A DNA stretch of 5,631 nucleotides from Actinomycetota bacterium (GTDB taxonomy: Bacteria; Actinomycetota; Actinomycetes; Nanopelagicales; Nanopelagicaceae). Position 1 is the first letter of the stretch; each line of letters begins with the position of its first letter. The notes under the pieces are model-generated. The model worked only from the letters and a program-made list of their open reading frames with translations. It made no database searches and was not told where the DNA came from. The position numbers and the translations under genes are program-made. The stretch lies in NCBI GenBank assembly GCA_009698515.1, contig WLQA01000055.1, positions 1 through 5,631 on the forward strand. Direction: 5' to 3'. Below are positions 1 through 5,132 of this stretch, one piece after another.

Positions 1-1028
1 CAAATGCGGTTACGCAACTGCAAGTTGTTGGCGATTCAATTAAGGTTCCGGTTTTTGCACCAGAGCCAGGAAATGGTGTTGGCGATCCAGTAAAAGTTGC
101 AAAGGCTGGTCTGCAATTTGCCAAAGATAAAGTTCATAATTTTGTCATTGTAGATACCGCTGGCCGACTAGGTATTGATCAAGAGTTAATGCAACAGGCA
201 ATTAATGTTCGAGATGCGATTAATCCAGATGAAATCTTCTTTGTTGTCGATGCAATGATCGGCCAAGATGCGGTAAGAACTGCGAAGGCGTTTGCAGATG
301 GTGTTGGATTTGATGCAGTTGTTTTAACTAAATTAGATGGTGATGCACGTGGTGGCGCAGCCTTATCAATTGTTGAAATTACTGGTAAACCAATTATTTT
401 CGCAGCAACTGGCGAGAAGGTAAGTGATTTTGATCTGTTCTATCCAGATCGGATGGCATCTCGAATATTAGGCATGGGAGATGTGGCATCCCTTGCTGAA
501 CAAGCAAAGAAAGCGATGTCTGGAGATACGGCAGCGAAGTTAGAAGGCAAATTTATAAGTGGTGAGGATTTCACATTTGAAGATTTTCTTTCACAGCTAG
601 AGGCTATGAAAAATATGGGAAGCATGAGCAAATTAATGGGCTTACTTCCTGGCGCTGGTGCAATGAAGAAGCAAATGGAAAATTTTGATGAGGGTGAATT
701 GGTGCGAACTCGAGCGATTATCGAATCTATGACTCCACTTGAGAGAAATAATCCTAAAGTATTAAATGGTTCTAGAAGAGCAAGAATTTCTCGCGGAAGT
801 GGCAGAGCAATAAGTGAGATTAATTCTTTAGTGGAAAGATTTTCACAAGCCCAAAAGGTAATGAAGCAAATGCGTAATGGCGCAATGCCATCGATTCCTG
901 GCATGGGAACAATTCCTGGCATGGCTGGCATGAACAGCATGCCAAAAATTGCAAAAAATAATCCGCCAGCGAAGAAGAAATCTAGATCTGGAAATCCAGC
1001 CAAACGGGCAGCTGAAGAAGGTTTGTAA
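1..1028 (+). CDS. ffh: Signal recognition particle protein Ffh (SRP54), 5'-truncated by the window edge
   Basis: GTPase subunit of the signal recognition particle. It binds signal sequences of nascent membrane proteins and 4.5S RNA, and docks with FtsY at the inner membrane. The first full codon is at position 3, and 341 residues are visible of a protein usually about 450-550 long; the N domain and P-loop lie upstream of the window. Visible parts of the G domain are PVFAPEPGNGVGDP (residues 16-29), the G3 motif DTAGR (51-55), the G4 motif TKLD (109-112) followed by GDARGGAALS, and the closing GKPIIFAATGEK stretch. The M domain follows, with the conserved SMTPLER (242-248) and the RNA-binding SRRARISRGSG (257-267). 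The C-terminus is methionine-rich with PGM repeats (two copies of a 13-bp unit at 894-906 and 912-924) and ends in a basic tail, as in other actinobacterial Ffh proteins. Identification is secure; only the missing N-terminus limits it. Confidence 0.97.
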   Translation, partial: NAVTQLQVVGDSIKVPVFAPEPGNGVGDPVKVAKAGLQFAKDKVHNFVIVDTAGRLGIDQELMQQAINVRDAINPDEIFFVVDAMIGQDAVRTAKAFADGVGFDAVVLTKLDGDARGGAALSIVEITGKPIIFAATGEKVSDFDLFYPDRMASRILGMGDVASLAEQAKKAMSGDTAAKLEGKFISGEDFTFEDFLSQLEAMKNMGSMSKLMGLLPGAGAMKKQMENFDEGELVRTRAIIESMTPLERNNPKVLNGSRRARISRGSGRAISEINSLVERFSQAQKVMKQMRNGAMPSIPGMGTIPGMAGMNSMPKIAKNNPPAKKKSRSGNPAKRAAEEGL

Positions 1029-1074
1029 GCCTGCAATTTTGGATTATTGGGCAGTGCTGGCAAGATTGGCCTCC

Positions 1075-1110
1075 TGCTAATGGGACCCTCTAACCCGTAG
1101 CAATATTTAT
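1075..1110 (+). terminator. Possible hairpin terminator after ffh
   Basis: TGCTAATGGG (1075-1084) can pair with CCCGTAGCA (1094-1102), giving about nine pairs with one bulged A, one G-U pair and a nine-base loop. An A/T-rich stretch (ATATTTAT) follows rather than a clean U tract. It is 46 bp past the ffh stop, a reasonable place for termination, but the tail is weak. It could equally be part of a structured rpsP leader. Confidence 0.33.
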
Positions 1111-1127
1111 CCGCAGGTTGTACTAAT

Positions 1128-1152
1128 TGGTAAACGCCCCCGCTGTTTACTA
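1128..1152 (+). other. Inverted repeat in the rpsP upstream region
   Basis: TGGTAAACG (1128-1136) pairs with TGTTTACTA (1144-1152): nine pairs including two G-U, around a seven-base C-rich loop. The core GTAAAC/GTTTAC is a perfect dyad. It ends 36 bp before the rpsP start and has no U tract, so it is more likely an operator or leader hairpin than a terminator. The pairing is visible in the sequence; any function is inference. Confidence 0.35.
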
Positions 1153-1188
1153 CTAGATCACTACCGATTATTTTTTACAGGGAGTTTT

Positions 1189-1770
1189 GTGTCAGTAAAG
1201 ATTAAGTTGATGCGTCTTGGAAAGATTCGCACACCACATTTTCGTATTGTTATTGCCGATTCACGTTCTGCTCGTAACTCAAAGGCGATCGAAGAGGTTG
1301 GTCGTTACTCACCAGCATCTGAGCCATCATTAATTGAAGTTAACTCAGAGCGAATCCAATATTGGATAGGTGTTGGTGCACAACCAACTGAAGCAGTAAC
1401 TGCACTTCTTAAGATCACAGGTGATTACCAAAAGGCACATGGTTTGCCAGGTACAGAGGGAACATTAAAAACTATTCCAGCACGTATTGATAAGCGCGTT
1501 GCTTATGAAGCTGCTGTTAAAGAAGCGATGAATGAGCCAGCAGATGGCGCAACAACATTGAAGAAGAAGGCTGCAGAGAAATTAGCGGCAAAGAGTGCTC
1601 CAGCTGTTGTTGAAGAGTCCGTGCCAGTAACTCAAAGTGCTGAGGCAGAGGTTCTAGCCCCAGTAGCGAGTGAAGAAGTTGTGCCAGCAGTTGCTGAAGT
1701 TGCACCAGAGGTTGTTGCAGATGCACCAGAGGTTGTTGCAGATGCACCAGCTGAAACAACTGCAGAGTAA
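1189..1770 (+). CDS. rpsP: 30S ribosomal protein S16 with long acidic C-terminal tail
   Basis: Structural protein of the small ribosomal subunit, bound to the 5' and central domains of 16S rRNA and needed for 30S assembly. The core (residues 1-85) is a textbook S16: VKIKLMRLGKIRTPHFRIV at the start, then ADSRSARNSKAIEEVGRY, and QYWIGVGAQPTEAV with LLKITGDYQK. The start is GTG at 1189 with AGGGAG at 1179-1184 and a 4-nt spacer. The family core is about 80-90 residues, whereas this protein has 193. The extra part has a Lys-rich stretch (about 102-135) and then 58 residues (136-193) with 13 acidic and no basic residues, rich in Ala, Val, Pro and Glu. Two in-frame copies of EVVADAP lie at 174-187. 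C-terminal extensions are common in actinobacterial S16, though this one is on the long side. It is the first gene of the rpsP-khpA-rimM-trmD operon. Confidence 0.96.
   Translation: MSVKIKLMRLGKIRTPHFRIVIADSRSARNSKAIEEVGRYSPASEPSLIEVNSERIQYWIGVGAQPTEAVTALLKITGDYQKAHGLPGTEGTLKTIPARIDKRVAYEAAVKEAMNEPADGATTLKKKAAEKLAAKSAPAVVEESVPVTQSAEAEVLAPVASEEVVPAVAEVAPEVVADAPEVVADAPAETTAE
1701..1750 (+). repeat. 21-bp tandem repeat inside the rpsP tail
   Basis: A 21-bp unit is repeated perfectly for about 2.4 copies (copies 1708-1728 and 1729-1749, with the repeat already in register from 1701). It is in frame and encodes EVVADAP twice. The perfect DNA identity suggests recent duplication by slippage, so the copy number may vary between strains. 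Confidence 0.85.
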
Positions 1771-1772
1771 TT

Positions 1773-2012
1773 ATGATCGACGAAGCACTAGAACATTTAG
1801 TTAAAGGTATTGTCGATAATCCTGAAGAGGTTGTTATCACCGAGAAAAATCATCGCGGTGGCACAACACTTGAGGTTCGCGTTCACCCTGAAGATATTGG
1901 CAAGGTAATTGGTCGAAACGGTCGTACTGCACGTGCTCTTCGCACAGTTGTTAGTGCAATCGCTGGAAGATCAGTTCGTGTTGATTTAATCGAGGCAGAC
2001 GAGGGTCGGTAA
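1773..2012 (+). CDS. khpA: KH-domain RNA-binding protein KhpA (YlqC family)
   Basis: Small cytoplasmic RNA-binding protein of 79 residues, almost exactly the family length. It is a single type II KH domain with the diagnostic loop GRNG (residues 47-50) inside DIGKVIGRNGRTARALR, followed by VRVDLIEADE. In other bacteria KhpA pairs with KhpB (Jag) and binds many transcripts; in Gram-positives it influences cell division and small-RNA biology. That is family knowledge, not shown here. It sits between rpsP and rimM, the classic position in actinobacteria and Firmicutes. The ATG is only 2 nt after the rpsP stop and lacks a good Shine-Dalgarno (only GCAGAG nearby), so translation is probably coupled to rpsP. 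Confidence 0.93.
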   Translation: MIDEALEHLVKGIVDNPEEVVITEKNHRGGTTLEVRVHPEDIGKVIGRNGRTARALRTVVSAIAGRSVRVDLIEADEGR

Positions 2013-2016
2013 TTTG
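2001..2016 (+). promoter_or_regulatory. Shine-Dalgarno and TTG start of rimM
   Basis: GAGGG (2001-2005) lies 8 nt before a TTG codon at 2014. No ATG or GTG lies near the conserved N-terminus, so this site decides the start. The use of TTG may lower RimM yield relative to S16 in the same mRNA; that is inference. Confidence 0.65.
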
Positions 2017-2514
2017 CAACTTGTCGTAGGTCGAATTGGCCGCGCACATGGTGTTCAAGGCGAAGCAACAATTGAAGTTCGCACCGATAATCCAGAACAA
2101 CGTTTTGCAATTGGCGAAGAATTAACGACTGACACCGGTCGTAAGTTAAAAATCACCGGCAATCGTTGGCATAATCAAATCTTGTTGCTTACATTTGCAG
2201 GCGTATCTGATCGTAATCAAGTTGAAGAGTTAAAGGATCTGCTACTTCATGCAGAGGTAGATACTGAACAAAATCAACCTGGTGAGTATCACTTTCAACA
2301 ATTAATTGGCGCTCAAGTTAAATTGAGTGATGGTGAGATAGTTGGCGCTGTTACTGAGGTGGTTGCACTGCCTGGTCAAGATTTACTCGCCGTATCAACT
2401 CAAAAAGGTGAAGTGTTGATTCCTATGGTGAAGCAGATTATTCTCTCAATTGATATCGCCAATAAAATAATTGTGATTAATCCACCGGAAGGGTTATTAG
2501 ATGTTGAAAATTAA
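2014..2514 (+). CDS. rimM: Ribosome maturation factor RimM
   Basis: Assembly factor that binds the S19 region of the 30S head and promotes maturation of the 16S 3' domain. The protein has 166 residues, the normal length. The N-terminal RimM domain opens with VVGRIGRAHGVQGE (4-17). The C-terminal PRC-barrel domain starts at about residue 90 with the EYHFQQLIG motif (91-99) and contains VLIPMVKQII (134-143) and the terminal PPEGLLD (157-163). The start is TTG at 2014, one nucleotide after the khpA stop; GAGGG at 2001-2005 with an 8-nt spacer supports it, and it places the conserved VVGRIG motif at the expected distance from the N-terminus. The gene overlaps trmD by 14 nt. It is encoded next to S16, as in E. 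coli. Confidence 0.95.
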   Translation: MQLVVGRIGRAHGVQGEATIEVRTDNPEQRFAIGEELTTDTGRKLKITGNRWHNQILLLTFAGVSDRNQVEELKDLLLHAEVDTEQNQPGEYHFQQLIGAQVKLSDGEIVGAVTEVVALPGQDLLAVSTQKGEVLIPMVKQIILSIDIANKIIVINPPEGLLDVEN

Positions 2515-3199
2515 TATCATCTCTATCTTTCCAGAGTATTTAAAACCACTTGAATTATCGCTGCTCGGTAAAGCTCAAGAAAAAGGTTTAATCGAAATTA
2601 ATATCCATGACTTGCGCAAGCACACAGACGATGTGCACCATTCTGTTGATGACACGCCATACGGTGGTGGTGCTGGCATGGTTATGTCACCACAACCTTG
2701 GGGGCTAGCAATTGATGAGGTAAGTGAGTCCTCGGAACATTTTGATTTAATTGTATTAACTCCAGCTGGAAAGAAATTTGACCAGAAGATGGCCAAGAAT
2801 TTTGCGAGCAAAAACAATTTGATTTTTGCATGCGGTCGGTATGAAGGCATTGATGCCAGAGTTTCACAATATTATGCGAGCAAAAGTAATTTTACAGTTC
2901 ACGAAGTTTCTATTGGTGATTATGTTTTAGGCGGCGGGGAGGTTGCAACAATGGTGATAGTGGAAGCAACTGCCAGATTAATACCCGGTGTACTTGGAAA
3001 TCCTGATTCATTAAAAGAGGAGAGTCATACACTCACAAATAAAGATGGATCATTAGTTGAATATCCAAGTTACACGAAGCCTGCTAATTGGCGAGGATTA
3101 GATGTGCCAGCAATTTTGCTTTCTGGAAATCATGGTGAGATTGAAAAGTGGCGCATAAAAGAGGCTGAGCGTCGCACACAAGCACTAACAGAGGAATAA
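2501..3199 (+). CDS. trmD: tRNA (guanine-N1)-methyltransferase TrmD
   Basis: Transfers methyl from S-adenosylmethionine to N1 of G37, next to the anticodon, in a subset of tRNAs, which prevents +1 frameshifting. It is a SPOUT-family homodimer with a trefoil knot. It has 232 residues, as expected. Motifs seen are HHSVDDTPYGGGAGMVM (46-62), TPAGK (87-91), the knot signatures CGRYEGID (111-118) and SIGDYVLGGGE (137-147), Arg159 in ARLIPGVLG, and the C-terminal NWRGLDVP and LLSGNH. At the position of the catalytic Asp169 of the E. coli and H. influenzae enzymes (EDS; DDS in mycobacteria) this protein has Glu174 (EES), and the following loop is about two residues longer than in mycobacteria. The ATG at 2501 has GGAAGGG (2487-2493) at a 7-nt spacer and lies inside the end of rimM. 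It is the last gene of the operon; rplS, its usual neighbour, is absent. Confidence 0.95.
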   Translation: MLKINIISIFPEYLKPLELSLLGKAQEKGLIEINIHDLRKHTDDVHHSVDDTPYGGGAGMVMSPQPWGLAIDEVSESSEHFDLIVLTPAGKKFDQKMAKNFASKNNLIFACGRYEGIDARVSQYYASKSNFTVHEVSIGDYVLGGGEVATMVIVEATARLIPGVLGNPDSLKEESHTLTNKDGSLVEYPSYTKPANWRGLDVPAILLSGNHGEIEKWRIKEAERRTQALTEE

Positions 3200-3213
3200 T
3201 TGCGACACGCCTG

Positions 3214-3241
3214 CGGTTGAGTAGGCACTGAGCCGAGTTTT
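3214..3241 (+). terminator. Probable intrinsic terminator after trmD
   Basis: CGGTTGAGT (3214-3222) pairs with ACTGAGCCG (3227-3235) around the tetraloop AGGC. This gives nine positions with one G-G mismatch and one G-U pair, followed by AGTTTTA with four T's at 3238-3241. It lies 14 nt after the trmD stop, as expected for the end of the rpsP-trmD transcript. The short T run keeps confidence moderate. Confidence 0.45.
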
Positions 3242-3264
3242 AGGGGATTATCCGCCCAAGTTAG

Positions 3265-3307
3265 AGCATTACTTAATGCTTTATAGAGATTTAAATTGAG
3301 ATTTAAA
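3265..3307 (+). promoter_or_regulatory. Possible promoter/operator region of the DUF4193 gene
   Basis: A perfect 7-bp dyad AGCATTA-CT-TAATGCT (3265-3280) is followed directly by TATAGA (3282-3287), a fair -10 match. No good -35 hexamer is seen 15-18 nt upstream, so the dyad may be an activator or repressor site in the spacer, or coincidental in A/T-rich DNA. Just downstream, GAGATTTAAA occurs twice with a 12-bp period (3286-3295 and 3298-3307), immediately before the ribosome-binding site. Confidence 0.3.
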
Positions 3308-3323
3308 AGGAGGTGCAAAGATG
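3308..3323 (+). promoter_or_regulatory. Strong Shine-Dalgarno of the DUF4193 gene
   Basis: AGGAGG (3308-3313, within AAGGAGGTG) lies 7 nt before the ATG at 3321. It is the only full consensus ribosome-binding site in the window, suggesting this small protein is made in quantity. Confidence 0.8.
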
Positions 3324-3617
3324 GCAACTGATTACGACACCCCCAGAAAAACCGATGAAGAGTTACATGAGGAATCACTTGAAGAGTTAAAGGCCAGACG
3401 CGCTGATGCGCAATCTGGACAGGTTGATATTGATGAAGAAGAGGCAGCTGAAAATCTTGAGCTACCTGGTGCTGATCTATCTGGCGAAGAGCTTGCGCTG
3501 AAGGTTGTGCCTAAACAAGAGGATGAATTTACTTGCAATAAATGTTTCTTGGTTAAACACATAAATCAAAAGGCAAAGGGCGAAGGCGCAAAGGCAATTT
3601 GTAAGGATTGCGACTAA
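3321..3617 (+). CDS. DUF4193 family protein, small acidic zinc-ribbon protein
   Basis: A 98-residue protein of unknown function, conserved in actinobacteria; M. tuberculosis Rv2699c is, from memory, a homologue. The N-terminus MATDYDTPRKTDEEL and the central ENLELPGADLSGEEL (residues 44-58) are signatures of the family. The middle is strongly acidic. The C-terminus carries two CxxC pairs, C72/C75 (TCNKC) and C94/C97 (ICKDC), that should bind one zinc. There is no signal peptide or membrane segment, so it is probably cytoplasmic. A zinc ribbon with an acidic arm is reminiscent of transcription- or translation-associated factors, but this is inference only and no function is assigned. The gene appears monocistronic: a likely terminator precedes it, and it converges with the DUF3093 gene 17 bp downstream. 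The start is fixed by a consensus AGGAGG. Confidence 0.9.
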   Translation: MATDYDTPRKTDEELHEESLEELKARRADAQSGQVDIDEEEAAENLELPGADLSGEELALKVVPKQEDEFTCNKCFLVKHINQKAKGEGAKAICKDCD

Positions 3618-3618
3618 A

Positions 3619-3643
3619 TTTTCTTAGTTGACAATTAAGAAAG
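3619..3643. terminator. AT-rich hairpin between convergent genes, weak bidirectional terminator candidate
   Basis: TTTCTTAGTT (3620-3629) can pair with AATTAAGAAA (3633-3642) around a GAC loop: ten pairs, one being G-U in the forward RNA (an A-C mismatch in the reverse RNA). It sits between the DUF4193 stop and the end of the DUF3093 gene, and includes the DUF3093 stop codon. The stem has little G-C and no clear U tract follows on either strand, so terminator activity is uncertain. Confidence 0.35.
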
Positions 3644-4084
3644 TGCTTTAACCAACTCTGTAGCTTTTCTGGAAGATATTAACCAATATGGAGTTGGATC
3701 ATTTTTATCCTGTAACGCAACCTTAACTCCGGTTTTCACCCAAAAATTCATTGCAATAAATGCGGCCGGATCAGCATCAATACCTGCGGCTCTTTTGAAC
3801 TCACCCTCATTTAATGCGGTTGCAGATTTTATATATTTTAAATCTATTTTTGCTTGGTTAACATAAAGGTATCCACCTTGAATAAAAGTTGTAGTTTGCA
3901 TTTTTAATGATAAGAAGTAAAAACCAATAATTGAGATTACTGTGATTACTATCGCAGCTGTATTACCAAGTGGTGCCCAAATTGCCAGATAGATAGAGGC
4001 GCAGATGAGCGCCATAAATAACCAGACCCAGATACCCCAGGAGATCTGCTCAAAATAAGTTTTAGGTTTTGAATCAGCACTCAT
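3635..4084 (-). CDS. DUF3093 family membrane protein
   Basis: A 149-residue protein of unknown function found in actinobacteria, typically next to dut and DUF4193 (Rv2698 in M. tuberculosis, from memory). It has two closely spaced hydrophobic segments, about residues 16-36 and 41-60, forming a membrane hairpin. A soluble domain follows with GGYLYVNQAKIDLKYI (70-85), the DADPAAF stretch (103-109) and the family hallmark DPTPYWLISSRK (129-140). I chose ATG at 4082-4084 (MSADSKPKTYFEQ) because it gives the usual short hydrophilic N-terminus. An upstream in-frame ATG at 4153 would add 23 residues and run well into the divergent gene. No Shine-Dalgarno precedes it (the upstream bases are pyrimidine-rich), and a TATCCT on the minus strand (4100-4095) would give an mRNA with almost no leader. 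It converges with DUF4193 and diverges from the thioesterase gene. Confidence 0.85.
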   Translation of the reverse strand: MSADSKPKTYFEQISWGIWVWLFMALICASIYLAIWAPLGNTAAIVITVISIIGFYFLSLKMQTTTFIQGGYLYVNQAKIDLKYIKSATALNEGEFKRAAGIDADPAAFIAMNFWVKTGVKVALQDKNDPTPYWLISSRKATELVKALS

Positions 4085-4110
4085 ATATGAAGAAAGGATA
4101 CGCTTACTCC
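4085..4110. promoter_or_regulatory. Divergent promoter region with overlapping -10 elements, possible leaderless start
   Basis: Only 26 bp separate the chosen starts of DUF3093 (-) and the thioesterase (+). On the plus strand TACGCT (4099-4104) occupies exactly -12 to -7 relative to the ATG at 4111, the place of a TANNNT box in leaderless actinobacterial transcripts. On the minus strand TATCCT (4100-4095) precedes the DUF3093 ATG by 10 nt. The two boxes share the TA at 4099-4100. No convincing -35 hexamer is seen on either side. The geometry is directly visible; promoter activity is inferred. Confidence 0.4.
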
Positions 4111-4695
4111 ATGAGCAGAATTGCATCAACCACACCACCAGCCGATGCGACAATGCCGGTGCGCCACCCCAAAGCTCCAGCCATTGGTAGCAAAATCCCG
4201 TCGCACTTTGGTCATTGTTTTGGTTGCGGTGAATTACACAAAACCGGATTACATTTCACAGCAATAGCTGGTACTGGATTGGATTTAACTGGCAGCTTTA
4301 CCGTCACTGAAAATCATCAAGGTGCACCAGGCTTAGCCCATGGCGGTCTGTTATCACTAGCTTTTGATGAAGCAATGGGAAAGTTAATGTGGTTAATCCG
4401 AACTCCAGCGGTGACTGGAAGATTAGAAACAGATTTTCTGATGCCGGTACCAATGGGCAGAACCTTGTTTATTAATGCACGCATAACTGGACAATCTGGC
4501 CGCAAAATATATGTCGAAGCTGAAGGCAGATTAGATAGCGCCGAAGGTGAAATTGCAGTAAAGGCGGCCGCTATTTTTATTGCGGTGCCGATGCAGCATT
4601 TCATTAACAATTTAACTGATGATTACAAAGAGCATTTGAAAAAGCATCCGGGTCTTATGGCATTTGTCGATCCAGAATTTGATATCAACCCATGA
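4111..4695 (+). CDS. Hotdog-fold thioesterase of the PaaI/THEM4-like group
   Basis: Probable cytoplasmic acyl-CoA thioesterase of 194 residues; the substrate is unknown. The N-terminal arm ends with HCFGCG (35-40) and GLHF, a pattern common in this subgroup. The hotdog domain follows: GAPGLAHGGLLSLAFDEAMG (71-90) contains the HGG motif and the likely catalytic Asp86, and TGRLETDFLMPVPMG (102-116) forms the central strands. GRKIYVEAEGRL (129-140) comes next, and a charged tail after residue 165 is less conserved. The start at ATG 4111 (MSRIASTTPPADAT) is supported by a TANNNT box at -12 to -7; a GAAAGGA at 4092-4098 is 12 nt away, which is too far for a strong site. ATG 4087, TTG 4069 and ATG 4153 are alternative starts. 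The stop overlaps the dut start (ATGA at 4692-4695), so the two are co-translated. Many actinobacteria carry such a thioesterase between DUF3093 and dut, but the link to nucleotide metabolism is unexplained. Confidence 0.88.
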   Translation: MSRIASTTPPADATMPVRHPKAPAIGSKIPSHFGHCFGCGELHKTGLHFTAIAGTGLDLTGSFTVTENHQGAPGLAHGGLLSLAFDEAMGKLMWLIRTPAVTGRLETDFLMPVPMGRTLFINARITGQSGRKIYVEAEGRLDSAEGEIAVKAAAIFIAVPMQHFINNLTDDYKEHLKKHPGLMAFVDPEFDINP

Positions 4696-5132
4696 GCCAG
4701 GTACAAGTTTTAATTAAGAGATTAGATTCCTCGGTGCCCATGCCAAGGTATGCAAAGGGCGGGGATGCCGGCGCTGATCTGACAACAACGATTGATTTCA
4801 CAATAAATCCAGGTGAGCGAAGATTAATTCCAACTGGAATAAGCATCGCACTTCCTAATGGTTACGCTGCCTTTGTTCATCCTCGATCTGGACTAGCAAT
4901 TAAAGATGGCATCTCAATGGTTAATACACCAGGGACAGTCGACGCTGGGTATCGCGGTGAACTTCAAGTCATCCTGATAAATCATGATTTAACCCAAGCA
5001 GTTTCATTTAAAAAAGGTGACCGAATTGCTCAGTTAGTAATTCAAAAGGTAGAGAATGCGCAATTTGTAGAGGTTTCGGAATTACCAGGTTCGCAACGAG
5101 CAGCTGGTGGATTTGGATCAACCGGGGCATGA
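4692..5132 (+). CDS. dut: Deoxyuridine 5'-triphosphate nucleotidohydrolase (dUTPase)
   Basis: Hydrolyses dUTP to dUMP and pyrophosphate, keeping uracil out of DNA and supplying dUMP for thymidylate synthesis. It is a cytoplasmic homotrimer. The protein has 146 residues, normal for the family, and all five motifs are intact: GDAGADL (24-30), PRSGLA (64-69), NTPGTVDAGYRGEL (78-91) with the catalytic Asp84, GDRIAQLV (109-116), and the flexible C-terminal RAAGGFGSTG (136-145). It starts in the ATGA overlap with the thioesterase and ends in another ATGA overlap with the DUF3159 gene. No Shine-Dalgarno is visible before it, so translation probably depends on ribosomes arriving from the thioesterase gene. 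The family and function are secure. Confidence 0.97.
   Translation: MSQVQVLIKRLDSSVPMPRYAKGGDAGADLTTTIDFTINPGERRLIPTGISIALPNGYAAFVHPRSGLAIKDGISMVNTPGTVDAGYRGELQVILINHDLTQAVSFKKGDRIAQLVIQKVENAQFVEVSELPGSQRAAGGFGSTGA

Larger units (their letters stand above)
1029..1188. other. Non-coding gap between ffh and rpsP (5' leader region of the rpsP operon)
   Basis: These 160 bp have no credible gene; the only ATG-initiated frame of note is six codons long (1080-1100). Two inverted repeats stand out, at 1075-1102 and 1128-1152, and are listed separately. The rpsP operon promoter should lie here, but I cannot place it well. The best hexamer pair is TTGGTA (1127-1132) with TACTAG (1151-1156) at an 18-nt spacing, which is a weak match and overlaps the second hairpin. 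This gap is much larger than any other in the operon, so it probably holds both the end of the ffh transcript and the start of the ribosomal one. Confidence 0.6.

Noticed and set aside
440..1063. Long minus-strand open frame opposite ffh (207 codons)
   Set aside because: It mirrors the codon pattern of ffh, which is a certain gene; the translation is low-complexity Ile/Leu/Pro/Ala-rich, matches no family I know and has no visible ribosome-binding site.
1080..1100. Six-codon frame (MGPSNP) in the rpsP leader as a possible attenuator peptide
   Set aside because: There is no ribosome-binding site, no run of regulatory codons, and it is too short to separate from chance.
1029..1188. tRNA, 4.5S RNA or riboswitch in the ffh-rpsP gap
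   Set aside because: No cloverleaf, no SRP RNA GGAA-tetraloop stem and no recognised riboswitch core are visible.
1517..1840. Minus-strand open frame opposite the rpsP tail (107 codons)
   Set aside because: Its Leu/Gln/His-rich repeats are simply the complement of the Ala/Val/Glu repeats of S16, and it runs across the rpsP/khpA boundary.
3332..3562. Minus-strand Ser-rich open frame opposite DUF4193
   Set aside because: The serine richness is the complement of the acidic codons of DUF4193; there is no start signal and no homology.
4069..4110. Upstream starts of the thioesterase gene (TTG 4069 or ATG 4087)
   Set aside because: Both would overlap or abut the DUF3093 start, lack a Shine-Dalgarno, and add a segment (KKGYAYS) not typical of the family. 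ATG 4111 has a TANNNT box at the leaderless position, though ATG 4087 cannot be fully excluded.
4082..4153. Upstream start of the DUF3093 gene (23 extra residues from ATG at 4153)
   Set aside because: The extra segment resembles no family N-terminus, has no ribosome-binding site, and would overlap the start of the divergent thioesterase; MSADSKPKTY fits the family better.
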